Source of the DNA: an uncultured Coriobacteriaceae bacterium
GTDB taxonomy: Bacteria > Actinomycetota > Coriobacteriia > Coriobacteriales > Eggerthellaceae
DNA: 64,000 bases
Assembly: GCA_949294735.1 (NCBI GenBank)
Contig: CASFII010000007.1
Location: forward strand, 1-64,000
Direction of reading: 5' to 3'
Shown here: in pieces, positions 18,620-29,341 of the stretch
Layout: each line of letters opens with the position of its first letter
How positions within the stretch are numbered: position 1 is the stretch's first letter
Translations under genes and position numbers: made by a program
The notes under the pieces: generated by a model
What the model was told of the DNA's origin: nothing
The model's input: the letters and a program-made list of their open reading frames with translations, nothing else
The model's database searches: none

Positions 18620-19432
18620 ATGAAAAACGAAATTGAAAACGGAAAAACCTTGAACGAAGCAGAAAAACAGAGCACAAATTTTCCAAATCTTTTAAATCAA
18701 TCTGAATGTCAGTTTGATTATTCTTTTGTGCCAACAACGGCTCGTATTGCTGTATATGATGATTTAAGAAGTGCGCCTCGTATTACTGAAATCCAACCAG
18801 CACCAACAACTGACTATATAGAACACCTGAGTTCAAAAATATATGAACAAGCAAAATTAGTAGGCGGTAAAATCCCCTACACTGTCATTCGTGAAGTGTC
18901 TGAAAACTTTATTCATGCACAATTTAGTGAAGTAGTTGTTTCTATATTGGATGAGGGAAACACTATTCGCTTTGCAGACCAAGGACCGGGAATTCAACAA
19001 AAAGAAAAGGCACAACTTCCAGGATTTAGTTCTGCCATAGAACCAATGAAACACTATATCCGTGGTGTTGGATCTGGCCTCCCTATTGTTAAAGACTACC
19101 TTGATTTGTCACAAGGCACTATCACGATAGAAGACAACTTAGGAACAGGCGCTGTGGTAACTATTTCCTTAGCACACAAACAACCTCAAGAAACGCCAAC
19201 TGTTCAACATATTCCTCTACCGCCTTTAACAGAACGCGAAAAAGAATTTATTAAACTTTTCGCGCGCGAGGGAGCTTTAGGAATCACTGATGTGACACAA
19301 ATGACTGATTATTCAAACTCAACCACCTACAACACTTTTTCACGTTTAGAAGAGGCAGGTATTATTGAAAAAAGCCTTGGTAAAAAACGTATTCTTACTA
19401 ACCTTGGTTTTCAAATCAGTAAAGCCTTATAA
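18620..19432 (+). CDS. Histidine-kinase-like ATPase with C-terminal winged-helix domain
   Basis: 270 residues. The middle part (about 80-185) is a GHKL/HATPase fold: N-box REVSENFIHA (91-100), G1 box ADQGPGI (about 118-124) and G2 box GVGSGLPIVKDYL (149-161), then GTITIEDNLGTGAVVTI. No phospho-acceptor histidine domain is seen. The end (about 202-265) resembles a winged helix (LTEREKEFIKLF, NSTTYNTFSRLEEAGIIEK). It is thus more like an anti-sigma-type ATPase joined to a DNA-binding module than a two-component kinase. It sits between the origin and dnaA, in the same direction, suggesting a regulatory role in initiation; that is inference. Confidence 0.75.
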   Translation: MKNEIENGKTLNEAEKQSTNFPNLLNQSECQFDYSFVPTTARIAVYDDLRSAPRITEIQPAPTTDYIEHLSSKIYEQAKLVGGKIPYTVIREVSENFIHAQFSEVVVSILDEGNTIRFADQGPGIQQKEKAQLPGFSSAIEPMKHYIRGVGSGLPIVKDYLDLSQGTITIEDNLGTGAVVTISLAHKQPQETPTVQHIPLPPLTEREKEFIKLFAREGALGITDVTQMTDYSNSTTYNTFSRLEEAGIIEKSLGKKRILTNLGFQISKAL

Positions 19433-19552
19433 ACTTTTTTAAACTTAAAAGAAATTACGCCTATAAATATTTTTGATTTTGCCCCACTATGGGCTTTTCG
19501 TTACAATCTTTCCTACTCTGGGGAACTAGTAATAAGTGTTTAGGTGAGAACA

Positions 19553-21070
19553 ATGATGGATAGTTCTAATATTCAACAAGCGTGGTTGGACGTTTGTGAA
19601 CAAATTAAAAAGTATGAAGGGGTAGATAGTACCCAGATTAATGCTTTCTTTTCTCGCTTGGTTCCTCAGGCTATTAGCGACGGTTTCTTAATGATTACCG
19701 CTGACAATGAATTTATTAAAACATGGATTGAACGTCATTATTTAGAATTTATTCGCCAGGCACTTCAAGATCTTTATCATATGCCTTTCACGGTACTTAT
19801 TGAAATTGACGAAAGTGCAGCGAAGAATATATCAATTCCAGTAAATCCTGTGCCAGTACAACCTATTCCAACTTCAGAAAACGTGGTATATGTGCCAGTA
19901 CAACAGCATCAGGAACAATTTCATTCAAACTATCCAGCACAAAATGTATTAATAAAAGAAGAAAACTATATTGATGTATATAAGGAGCCTAAGCCTTTAC
20001 CTGATCAAACTAATAACCCAACTTCTATGTTGACTTTTGAAAACTTTGTTATTGGTGATTCTAACCGTATGGCTTATTCAATGGCTGTTTCAGTAGCAGA
20101 AATGCCTGGTAAAGCACATTTAAATCCTCTTTTTATTTATGGTAAGAGTGGGCTCGGTAAAACACATTTAATGAGAGCTATTCAGAATTATATTCACGAA
20201 ACGCAGCCTAATCTACGCACCGTATATGTGGATAGTGCTGAACTATTATCTGATTATATGGATGCTAGCGCTGCTCATGATAAAGAAAAAACTAGCTTTA
20301 GAAACTTTAAAACTCACTATGAAGAAGCTGATGTTTTACTTATAGACGACGTCCAATATCTTCAAGGTAAAAAACAAACCTTAGATATTGTGTTTCAAAT
20401 CTTAAATAAAATTACTGATATGGGAAAACAGGTTGTTTTATCTGCTGACCGCGCACCTAAAAACATTGACATCGACGAACGCTATAAAAGTCGTTTTAAT
20501 TCTGGTGCAACTTTTGATATTCAACCTCCTGAAATTGAAACAAAGCTTGGAATTGTAAAAAGCTGTATTCAAGATTACAAAGAAAATGAAAAGAAGCCGG
20601 ATTTTAACATCCCTGAAAATGTACAAATTTATATAGCTGAAATTTCAAGTTCTAATATTCGCGAACTTAAAAGTGCGGTCACAAAAGTTATTTATCAAAT
20701 GGTGTATTTTAACCAAAGCACTATTACCTTAGATGAAGTTAAGAGTCTTTTAGAAAATCATTTTTCTGGTGGATCTACAAAACGATTAACTATCGCTGAT
20801 ATTCAAAAGGTAGTTGAAGAATTTTATAAAGTAAGCCACGCTGACCTTGTAGGGAAGAAACGTACGAGAAATATTATTTATGCGCGCCAGATTGCAATTT
20901 GGTTATGCCGCCAGTTATTAGATCTTCCTTATAACGACATTGGTAAGAAATTTAATCGTGATCACAGTACTGCCATGTATTCAGTTTCTGAAGTAGAAAA
21001 AGCTATCAAGGAGAGCCGTGAACTACGTGAGGAAATTGAACTACTGCAGCAAAAAATAAAAGAAGATTAA
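19553..21070 (+). CDS. dnaA: Chromosomal replication initiator DnaA
   Basis: About 505 residues. The N-terminal domain I carries the helicase-interaction region, followed by a Pro/Gln-rich linker (about 95-150). The AAA+ domain has GKSGLGKTHLMRAIQNY (Walker A) and LLIDDVQYLQGKKQT (Walker B). Domain IV reads DnaA boxes with ARQIAIWLCRQLLDLPYNDIGKKF and DHSTAMYSV, a variant of the usual DHTTVLHA signature. I choose the ATG at 19553 because AGGTGAG lies just upstream; a second ATG follows at once, and a GTG at 19544 is less likely. A strong terminator follows. Confidence 0.95.
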   Translation: MMDSSNIQQAWLDVCEQIKKYEGVDSTQINAFFSRLVPQAISDGFLMITADNEFIKTWIERHYLEFIRQALQDLYHMPFTVLIEIDESAAKNISIPVNPVPVQPIPTSENVVYVPVQQHQEQFHSNYPAQNVLIKEENYIDVYKEPKPLPDQTNNPTSMLTFENFVIGDSNRMAYSMAVSVAEMPGKAHLNPLFIYGKSGLGKTHLMRAIQNYIHETQPNLRTVYVDSAELLSDYMDASAAHDKEKTSFRNFKTHYEEADVLLIDDVQYLQGKKQTLDIVFQILNKITDMGKQVVLSADRAPKNIDIDERYKSRFNSGATFDIQPPEIETKLGIVKSCIQDYKENEKKPDFNIPENVQIYIAEISSSNIRELKSAVTKVIYQMVYFNQSTITLDEVKSLLENHFSGGSTKRLTIADIQKVVEEFYKVSHADLVGKKRTRNIIYARQIAIWLCRQLLDLPYNDIGKKFNRDHSTAMYSVSEVEKAIKESRELREEIELLQQKIKED

Positions 21071-21094
21071 TAAACCTTAAAACCTTTAACTTCT

Positions 21095-21128
21095 AAGTCC
21101 TCTGAAACTCATTAATTTCAGAGGACTT
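21095..21128 (+). terminator. dnaA terminator
   Basis: A perfect 13-bp stem (AAGTCCTCTGAAA / TTTCAGAGGACTT) with an 8-nt loop and a following TTCTTTA tract, 24 nt after dnaA. Confidence 0.9.
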
Positions 21129-21417
21129 TCTTTATAAGTTAAGTTACAAACTTATGTTCGGAAGAAAAATAGTTAATAGATGACTGATATATGACTTATA
21201 AGTAGGTATTTCTTTAAGAAAGATAATATTACCGATATTTTTAGTTAATAAAAAATACTTGTTATAAGTCATTCTTAACCATAGATTTTTAACCTATGAA
21301 CTGGGAACATGTAAGTTATTAACAAATTAACTGAAGTTATTATTGTTATTACCTAATAATTAAATATTTAAAAAGAAGCTCTATAATAATGACCTCAAAA
21401 ACAATCAAAGGAGCATC
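21129..21417. other. AT-rich dnaA-dnaN spacer
   Basis: About 290 bp of very AT-rich sequence with repeated TTATAAGT/ACTTATAA words (near 21133, 21190 and 21262). I see no DnaA box that matches well and no gene. It must contain the dnaN promoter, and it could be a second unwinding segment of a bipartite origin. Confidence 0.5.
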
Positions 21418-22512
21418 ATGAAATTTAGTATCAACCAATCTGAATTACAAAACGCCTTATCGGTTGTAATGAAGGGTATTTCAACACGCTCAACCCTTCC
21501 AGTTTTAAGTGGTATTTTGCTTGAAGCTAAGGACGATGCTCTTGTTTTACAAACGACTGACCTTCAACTTTCTACTCAATATAAGGTTGCCGCTTTAATT
21601 GAAGAAGAAGGTAAAGCAGTTATTCCTGGTAAGTTATTTTCAGAAATTATTAAAAATTTAAGTGATGCAGCTGTTCATGTTGATGCTAATGAAGAACAAG
21701 CTCTTATTAGTTGTGATACTTCATCTTTTTCTTTGAAAACATTAAATCCGGATGATTTTCCTAGCTTTCCACACGTTGATATTTTGCAGCGCATTGAAAT
21801 TCCTTTTAATCAATTTAGTGCCATGGTTAAACGTGTTGCAAAATTGGTTTCAAAAGATGAATCGCGCGCTATCTTAACTGGTGTATTAATTAGTGTAGAA
21901 AATAATACGTTAAAGATGGTAGCTACTGACTCTTATAGGTTAGGTATCACTGAAGTAGAATTATCAAACCCTGTTGATGAATTCCAAGCAGTTATCTCTG
22001 GCAATTTCTTAACTGAAGTTGCTTCACTACCTAAGTCAGAACAAACTATTCAACTTGCGTTAGCTGAAAATCAAATTGTAGTCACGTGTGGCGATACTGT
22101 TCTTATTAATAGACGTATTGAAGGTAATTTTCCTAACTATCGCCAGCTGTTACCTCAAAGTTATATTACTCGCACAAAAATTGATGTAAATCGTTTAAGT
22201 GCAGCAGTTAAACGTACATCCCTTTTAGGATCCAGCGTTTCGCCTGTTAAGTTTGATATTAATGTAGCTTCTCAAACCGTACAGCTTTCAGCTGCTTCAC
22301 AAGATGTTGGATCTGCGCAAGAAACACTTCCTTGTGAAGTAGAAGGCAAAGACATTGAAATAGCCTTTAACTTCAATTACGTATTAGATGGTCTTTCTTC
22401 AGTTAATTCTGAAAAGGTATTTTTAGAAACAGTTTCTGGATTAAAACCAGGTATTTTCCGTGCAGAAGAAGAAAACTATCTCTACTTAGTTATGCCAGTA
22501 CGTATTGCTTAG
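21418..22512 (+). CDS. dnaN: DNA polymerase III beta subunit (sliding clamp)
   Basis: 364 residues in three clamp repeats; begins MKFSINQSELQNALSVV and ends with the clamp ending YLYLVMPVRIA. The RSTLPVLSGILLEA, LMKIVATDSYRL-type (LKMVATDSYRLGITE) and NRRIEGNFPNYRQLLP segments are diagnostic. AAAGGAGC precedes the ATG by six nt. It encircles DNA and tethers the replicative polymerase. recF follows after 21 nt in the same operon. Confidence 0.97.
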   Translation: MKFSINQSELQNALSVVMKGISTRSTLPVLSGILLEAKDDALVLQTTDLQLSTQYKVAALIEEEGKAVIPGKLFSEIIKNLSDAAVHVDANEEQALISCDTSSFSLKTLNPDDFPSFPHVDILQRIEIPFNQFSAMVKRVAKLVSKDESRAILTGVLISVENNTLKMVATDSYRLGITEVELSNPVDEFQAVISGNFLTEVASLPKSEQTIQLALAENQIVVTCGDTVLINRRIEGNFPNYRQLLPQSYITRTKIDVNRLSAAVKRTSLLGSSVSPVKFDINVASQTVQLSAASQDVGSAQETLPCEVEGKDIEIAFNFNYVLDGLSSVNSEKVFLETVSGLKPGIFRAEEENYLYLVMPVRIA

Positions 22513-22533
22513 TTATTTTTAGTAGAGCACTTA

Positions 22534-23670
22534 ATGAGTTTAAAAGTTCAAAACATTTTCTTTCGAAATTTTCGAAACTATTCTGAACTTTCTTTAAACA
22601 ACTTAGGTGCTCTTACTATTTTTGTTGGCCAAAATGCTATTGGTAAAACTAACATCATTGAAGGTATTCAGCTCTTAACTGCGCTTACTTCTTTTCGTAA
22701 TCCACTCTTACAACAACTTATTCAACAAGGAAAAGAAGAATCATATATAGCAACTGATGTAAGTGATGGTTCTCGTGAATTAACTATTGGTCTTCACATT
22801 AAAGAGCATAGTAAAAAGTATGTCGTAAACGGTAAGGGTAAACAGACACAAGATTTAAAGGGATTAATACCTAGTGTTTCATTTACACCTGATGATTTAT
22901 ATCTAATTAAAGGATCTATGTCTGAAAGAAGAAACGCTTTAGACGTTTTAGGTTCTCAACTTTCTTCTAATTATTATGTAATAAAAAAAGACTACGAAAA
23001 AATAATTAAACATAAAAATAAGCTACTTAAAGAAGAAGCATCAGATCTTTTATTAGATAGTATTGATGAAACACTTACTATTTGTGGAGCACAATTAAGC
23101 TGCTATAGAAGTTCACTACTTTCTAAATTAGCTCCATTATGTGCTGATTCTTATAAACAAATTATTCCAGGAGGAGAAGAATTATCGGTAACGTATATTC
23201 CGTCCTGGGAGGTCAAAAATTCAAAAAAATTTTCCCGCCCTTCTTCTGATATTACCAATAATGAAGTATTACAAAAAGACGCTGCTCGCGAGCTTCTTCA
23301 GACCGCGCTACATGGCGCGCGGTCTGAAGAGCGAGCGCGAAAACGTTCTGTCATAGGACCCCACGCAGATCACATTAATTTTGCGTTAAATAATTTAGAT
23401 GCCACAACTTTTGCTAGTCAGGGGCAACAACGTTCTATTGTTTTAGCCTATAAGCTTGCGGAAGTTCAAATGATTGAAGATCACCTACATCAGAAACCAA
23501 TCCTTTTGTTAGACGATGTTATGAGTGAACTTGATGAACAGCGCCGCACTTCATTAGTGTCGTTTTTAATGGAAGATACCCAAACATTTATTACGACTAC
23601 CAATTTACAATACTTCAATGATGGATTATTACAAAGGGCACAAATTGTTCAGCTACCTTTAGAAATTTAG
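22534..23670 (+). CDS. recF: DNA replication and repair protein RecF
   Basis: 378 residues of an SMC-like ATPase that helps load RecA at gaps. The N-terminal FRNFRNYSELSL and Walker A VGQNAIGKTNIIEGI, the ABC signature region ASQGQQRSIVLAYKLAE and Walker B PILLLDDVMSELDEQRR are all present. A GC-rich perfect 14-bp inverted repeat lies inside its coding sequence. The stop codon is embedded in another hairpin. Confidence 0.96.
   Translation: MSLKVQNIFFRNFRNYSELSLNNLGALTIFVGQNAIGKTNIIEGIQLLTALTSFRNPLLQQLIQQGKEESYIATDVSDGSRELTIGLHIKEHSKKYVVNGKGKQTQDLKGLIPSVSFTPDDLYLIKGSMSERRNALDVLGSQLSSNYYVIKKDYEKIIKHKNKLLKEEASDLLLDSIDETLTICGAQLSCYRSSLLSKLAPLCADSYKQIIPGGEELSVTYIPSWEVKNSKKFSRPSSDITNNEVLQKDAARELLQTALHGARSEERARKRSVIGPHADHINFALNNLDATTFASQGQQRSIVLAYKLAEVQMIEDHLHQKPILLLDDVMSELDEQRRTSLVSFLMEDTQTFITTTNLQYFNDGLLQRAQIVQLPLEI
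23295..23330. repeat. GC-rich inverted repeat inside recF
   Basis: TCTTCAGACCGCGC (23295-23308) pairs perfectly with 23317-23330 across an 8-nt loop. It encodes residues around LLQTALHGARSEER. Such a stem is out of keeping with the AT-rich gene around it. Confidence 0.8.
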
Positions 23671-23693
23671 CGCGCATGTAAGCGCTAAATTTC
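23662..23693 (+). terminator. Hairpin at the end of recF
   Basis: The perfect 11-bp stem GAAATTTAGCG / CGCTAAATTTC encloses the recF stop codon region. There is no long T-run after it, so it may terminate weakly or protect the mRNA end ahead of gyrB. Confidence 0.55.
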
Positions 23694-23841
23694 ATATGGT
23701 TACGTCCTAAACGGGAAATTTTTCTTACTTACCCATAAACACCCTGTGAAATAGGCTCTAAGTGTGCTTAAACGCTGTATTTCATAGCTTTATCATACTA
23801 TCCATGGTATAATAAATCGGTTCGATTACTAAGCGTTGTAG

Positions 23842-25818
<1,977 letters not shown>

Positions 25819-25874
25819 GCGCTTTTGCGCCAAACAACCAAAACCAGAAGCGTTTAAATTTGAAAGGATTTTGA

Positions 25875-28601
25875 ATGGCTGACGATATTGAAAACAACGG
25901 TAGCTTCGACGAATTTCTTTCCCGTGCCGAAAGCGACTTTGACGCAGAACAAAACGGAACGGAACATGATTCTGACGACGCTGCTGAAGTAAGCGTAAGC
26001 GGGCACGAATCAGGTGAACATGCTATTTCTGATGAAGCTCGTGCAGCTGCCATGATTGTGGACATGCCACCTGCTCATGGTGAAATTATTGAAGGCGCCA
26101 ACGGTGGGGAAGGAACTACCGTTCGCAGCGCTTATTTGGGTAAGGAAATGCAACAATCCTTCTTGGAATATTCCATGAGCGTTATTGTTGCCCGCGCCTT
26201 GCCTGATGTGCGCGACGGTTTAAAACCAGTTCACCGCCGTATTCTGTATGCCATGAATGAAAGTGGCTATACGCCAAACCGCGCCCATATGAAATCGGCA
26301 CGTACTGTTGGTGACGTTATTGGTAAGTACCATCCTCATGGTGACAGCGCAGTGTATGACACCATGGTGCGTTTAGCTCAACCATTTTCTATGCGCGTGC
26401 CGCTGATTGATGGTCACGGTAACTTTGGCTCTATTGACGGCGACAGTGCTGCGGCTATGCGTTATACCGAAGCACGCTTAGACAAAGCTGCTATGGAATT
26501 AATGCGCGACCTTGATAAAGAAACGGTCGACTTCCAGCCCAACTACGACGAAAGCTTGGAAGAGCCAACTGTTTTACCGGCACGCTTCCCGAATCTTTTA
26601 GTAAATGGTTCTTCGGGTATTGCTGTTGGCATGGCCACCAACATTCCGCCGCACAACCTGGGTGAAACCATTGATGCTACTTGTTTATTGCTGGATAACC
26701 CGGAAGCCACCACTGAAGAAATCATGCAGGTTATGCCTGGCCCTGACTTTCCAACAGGTGGCACCATCATGGGTAAAAAGGGCATTATTGACTACTTCGA
26801 AACTGGCCGTGGTTCGTTGACGGTTCGCGCGAAGTATCGCATTGAAGAAAAGAAAAATGGCAGAAGCTCCATTGTGGTGACGGAGATTCCTTACCAGGTA
26901 AATCGTAAGCGTCTGTTGGAAAAACTGGGTGAACTCGTTCGCGACAAAAAGCTGACCGAAATTTCCAACATTCACGACGCTGCAGACCGTCATGGCATTG
27001 ACATTATTATTGATCTGAAGCAAAACGCCATTCCTCAGGTTGTGTTGAACAAGTTGTTCAAGCATACGCAGCTGCAAATTGGCTTTGGCGTAATTATGCT
27101 GGCACTGGTAGACGGTGTGCCGCGCGTACTTTCCTTGAAGGAAACGCTTCATTACTACATTGAACACCAAAAAGATGTTATCACCCGTCGTACGCGTTAT
27201 GAATTAACGAAGGCAGAAGAGCGTGCTCATCTACTAGACGGTTTGATTATTGCGCTCGATAACATTGACGAAGTAATTAGCATCATCCGTTCTTCCCAGA
27301 CCGACAAAGAAGCAGCGCAGCGCTTAACGGCTCAGTTTGGTTTAACTCAAAAACAAACTGACGCTATTTTGGAAATGCGTCTGCGTCGTTTGACGGGTTT
27401 GGAACGCCAGAAGATCGAAGCTGAATTGGCTGAACTTCGCGAAAAGATTGCGTACTACAAGCGTGTTTTGGAAGATGATGGCCTCGTGCGCGAAATCATC
27501 AAAGAAGAACTTCAGGAAATCAAAAAGAAGTTTGGCACGTCCCGCAAGACTAAAATTGGTAATGAAGCTAAAGACATTGAAGTAGAAGACTTAATTGCCG
27601 ACGAAAACATGGTAGTAACCATGACCCGTAGTGGTTATGTCAAGCGCTTGCCAGTGACCACGTATCGTCAGCAAAAGCGCGGTGGCAAGGGTATGCAGGG
27701 TGTCAACCTGAAAGACAACGACTACGTCGAACATCTCTTTATTGCTTCAACGCACAACTATATGCTGTTCTTTAGCACGGCTGGCAAAGTCTATCGTCTG
27801 AAGGTGTATGAAATCCCTGAAGCAGGACGCCATGCTCGCGGCACCGCTATTGTGAACCTGCTGCCGCTGGCACGTGATGAAAAGATTTCTGCGGTTATTG
27901 CAACGAAGGACTTCCCTGAAAACGAATACCTAATGTTTGCAACGCAACAGGGTATGGTAAAGAAAACTTCCATGAGCCTGTATGACCGTTCTCGTCGCGA
28001 TGGTTTGATTGCTATCAATCTGAAAGATGGCGACAGTTTGATTGCCGTTCGTCGCGTGGCTCAGGGCGAAAAAGTCATGATGGTTTCTTCTGCTGGTAAG
28101 GCAATTCTGTGGGATGAAAGTGAAGTACGTGCCATGGGCAGAGACACCATGGGTGTGCGCGGCATGACGGTTCCCGCATATGCGCAGGTACTGGGCATGG
28201 AAATTGCTAAACCTGACACAGACTTGTTCGTTATTACGGAAAAGGGCTACGGTAAACGCACTCCTGTTTCGGAATACCCCGAACATCACCGTGGCGGTCA
28301 AGGTGTGTTTACCATCAACATGACGGAAAAGAAGGGTCAGCTTTCAGTCATGAAGATTGTCGGCGCCGATGACGAAATCATGATTATTTCCGAAGAAGGC
28401 GTTGTGGTACGCACCCCAGTTTCAGGTATTTCCGAACTGGGCCGTTCTACCCAGGGTGTGCGTGTTATGAATGTGGCCGAAAAAGACCGCGTCAGCGCGG
28501 TGGCCATTTCTTCGTCGGGTAAAAAGAAACGCTCCGGTACGTCGAATGACAGCATGAGCGAAAATGACTTCGACGAAATGGAAGAAAGCGATACCGAATA
28601 A
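25875..28601 (+). CDS. gyrA: DNA gyrase subunit A
   Basis: 908 residues. After an acidic N-terminal extension of about 75 residues (rich in Asp, Glu and Ser), the core starts with [35 protein letters not shown]. The quinolone-resistance region has the catalytic tyrosine in [10 protein letters not shown], and [17 protein letters not shown] precedes it. The C-terminal beta-pinwheel has the GyrA box QRRGGKG (here [11 protein letters not shown]), confirming gyrase rather than topoisomerase IV. The extension is longer than in most GyrA proteins. Confidence 0.97.
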   Translation: MADDIENNGSFDEFLSRAESDFDAEQNGTEHDSDDAAEVSVSGHESGEHAISDEARAAAMIVDMPPAHGEIIEGANGGEGTTVRSAYLGKEMQQSFLEYSMSVIVARALPDVRDGLKPVHRRILYAMNESGYTPNRAHMKSARTVGDVIGKYHPHGDSAVYDTMVRLAQPFSMRVPLIDGHGNFGSIDGDSAAAMRYTEARLDKAAMELMRDLDKETVDFQPNYDESLEEPTVLPARFPNLLVNGSSGIAVGMATNIPPHNLGETIDATCLLLDNPEATTEEIMQVMPGPDFPTGGTIMGKKGIIDYFETGRGSLTVRAKYRIEEKKNGRSSIVVTEIPYQVNRKRLLEKLGELVRDKKLTEISNIHDAADRHGIDIIIDLKQNAIPQVVLNKLFKHTQLQIGFGVIMLALVDGVPRVLSLKETLHYYIEHQKDVITRRTRYELTKAEERAHLLDGLIIALDNIDEVISIIRSSQTDKEAAQRLTAQFGLTQKQTDAILEMRLRRLTGLERQKIEAELAELREKIAYYKRVLEDDGLVREIIKEELQEIKKKFGTSRKTKIGNEAKDIEVEDLIADENMVVTMTRSGYVKRLPVTTYRQQKRGGKGMQGVNLKDNDYVEHLFIASTHNYMLFFSTAGKVYRLKVYEIPEAGRHARGTAIVNLLPLARDEKISAVIATKDFPENEYLMFATQQGMVKKTSMSLYDRSRRDGLIAINLKDGDSLIAVRRVAQGEKVMMVSSAGKAILWDESEVRAMGRDTMGVRGMTVPAYAQVLGMEIAKPDTDLFVITEKGYGKRTPVSEYPEHHRGGQGVFTINMTEKKGQLSVMKIVGADDEIMIISEEGVVVRTPVSGISELGRSTQGVRVMNVAEKDRVSAVAISSSGKKKRSGTSNDSMSENDFDEMEESDTE

Positions 28602-28606
28602 CTCAA

Positions 28607-28636
28607 AATATGCCCGCGAAACACCGCGGGCATATT
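28607..28636 (+). terminator. gyrA terminator
   Basis: A 12-bp perfect stem AATATGCCCGCG / CGCGGGCATATT with a 6-nt loop starts five nt after the gyrA stop. The T-rich part is inside the stem foot. Confidence 0.75.
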
Positions 28637-28753
28637 ACTAGTTAGAGGTTTGTGGTAAATCGGTTTAGTACTATTCGCTACAAGAGAGCTCTAAGTTAAA
28701 CGCAAACAAAATAGACAATGTTGAAGGTCAAAGAAAAAGGGAAAGGACGAATC

Positions 28754-29212
28754 ATGGCCGAACCTTTAGTAGGAATTATTATGGGAAGCACGTCTGATAT
28801 GGAAGCTATGCAGCCTTGCATGAAACAGCTGGAAGAATTTGGCATTCCTTATGAAGTAAAGGTAGCTTCTGCACATCGTAAACCAGCTGAAGTTCATGCG
28901 TGGGCCTCGGGTGCACACGAACGTGGCATGCGCGTCATTATTGCTGCAGCTGGTAAAGCCGCTCACCTGGGTGGGGTAGTAGCAGCTTATACGCCAAACC
29001 CTGTTATTACGGTTCCCATGAAAACGTCTGACCTGGGCGGTCTGGATTCTTTGCTTTCTATGGTGCAGATGCCTTCGGGTGTTCCCGTTGCTTGTGTTGC
29101 TATTAATGGCGCAAAGAATGCTGCCATTTTGGCTGTGCAAATGTTAGGTACGGGCGACGAAGCTATGCGCCAAAAGATTATCGATTTTAAAGCTGCAATG
29201 GCTGAAGCTTAA
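28754..29212 (+). CDS. purE: N5-carboxyaminoimidazole ribonucleotide mutase (PurE class I)
   Basis: 152 residues from the ATG at 28754, which has AAAGGA upstream; an earlier in-frame ATG at 28718 adds 12 residues without support. The class I signature GIIMGSTSDMEAMQPC, VASAHRKP, IAAAGKAAHLGGVVAAYTPNPVITVP and LDSLLSMVQMPSGVPVA are all there. It moves the carboxyl group from N5-CAIR to CAIR in purine synthesis. No other pur gene is adjacent, and the neighbour iorA is unrelated. Confidence 0.95.
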   Translation: MAEPLVGIIMGSTSDMEAMQPCMKQLEEFGIPYEVKVASAHRKPAEVHAWASGAHERGMRVIIAAAGKAAHLGGVVAAYTPNPVITVPMKTSDLGGLDSLLSMVQMPSGVPVACVAINGAKNAAILAVQMLGTGDEAMRQKIIDFKAAMAEA

Positions 29213-29341
29213 ATTTGTTTGAAGCATTGATTGGCAGGTAGGCTTAGTTTAGATTTTCGCAGATCAGAATCATGTTCTGACTAAGGCTTGACCTTAGGTT
29301 TAACAAGGGTCACCGACAACAGGTAAGCAGGTGGAGTAAAA

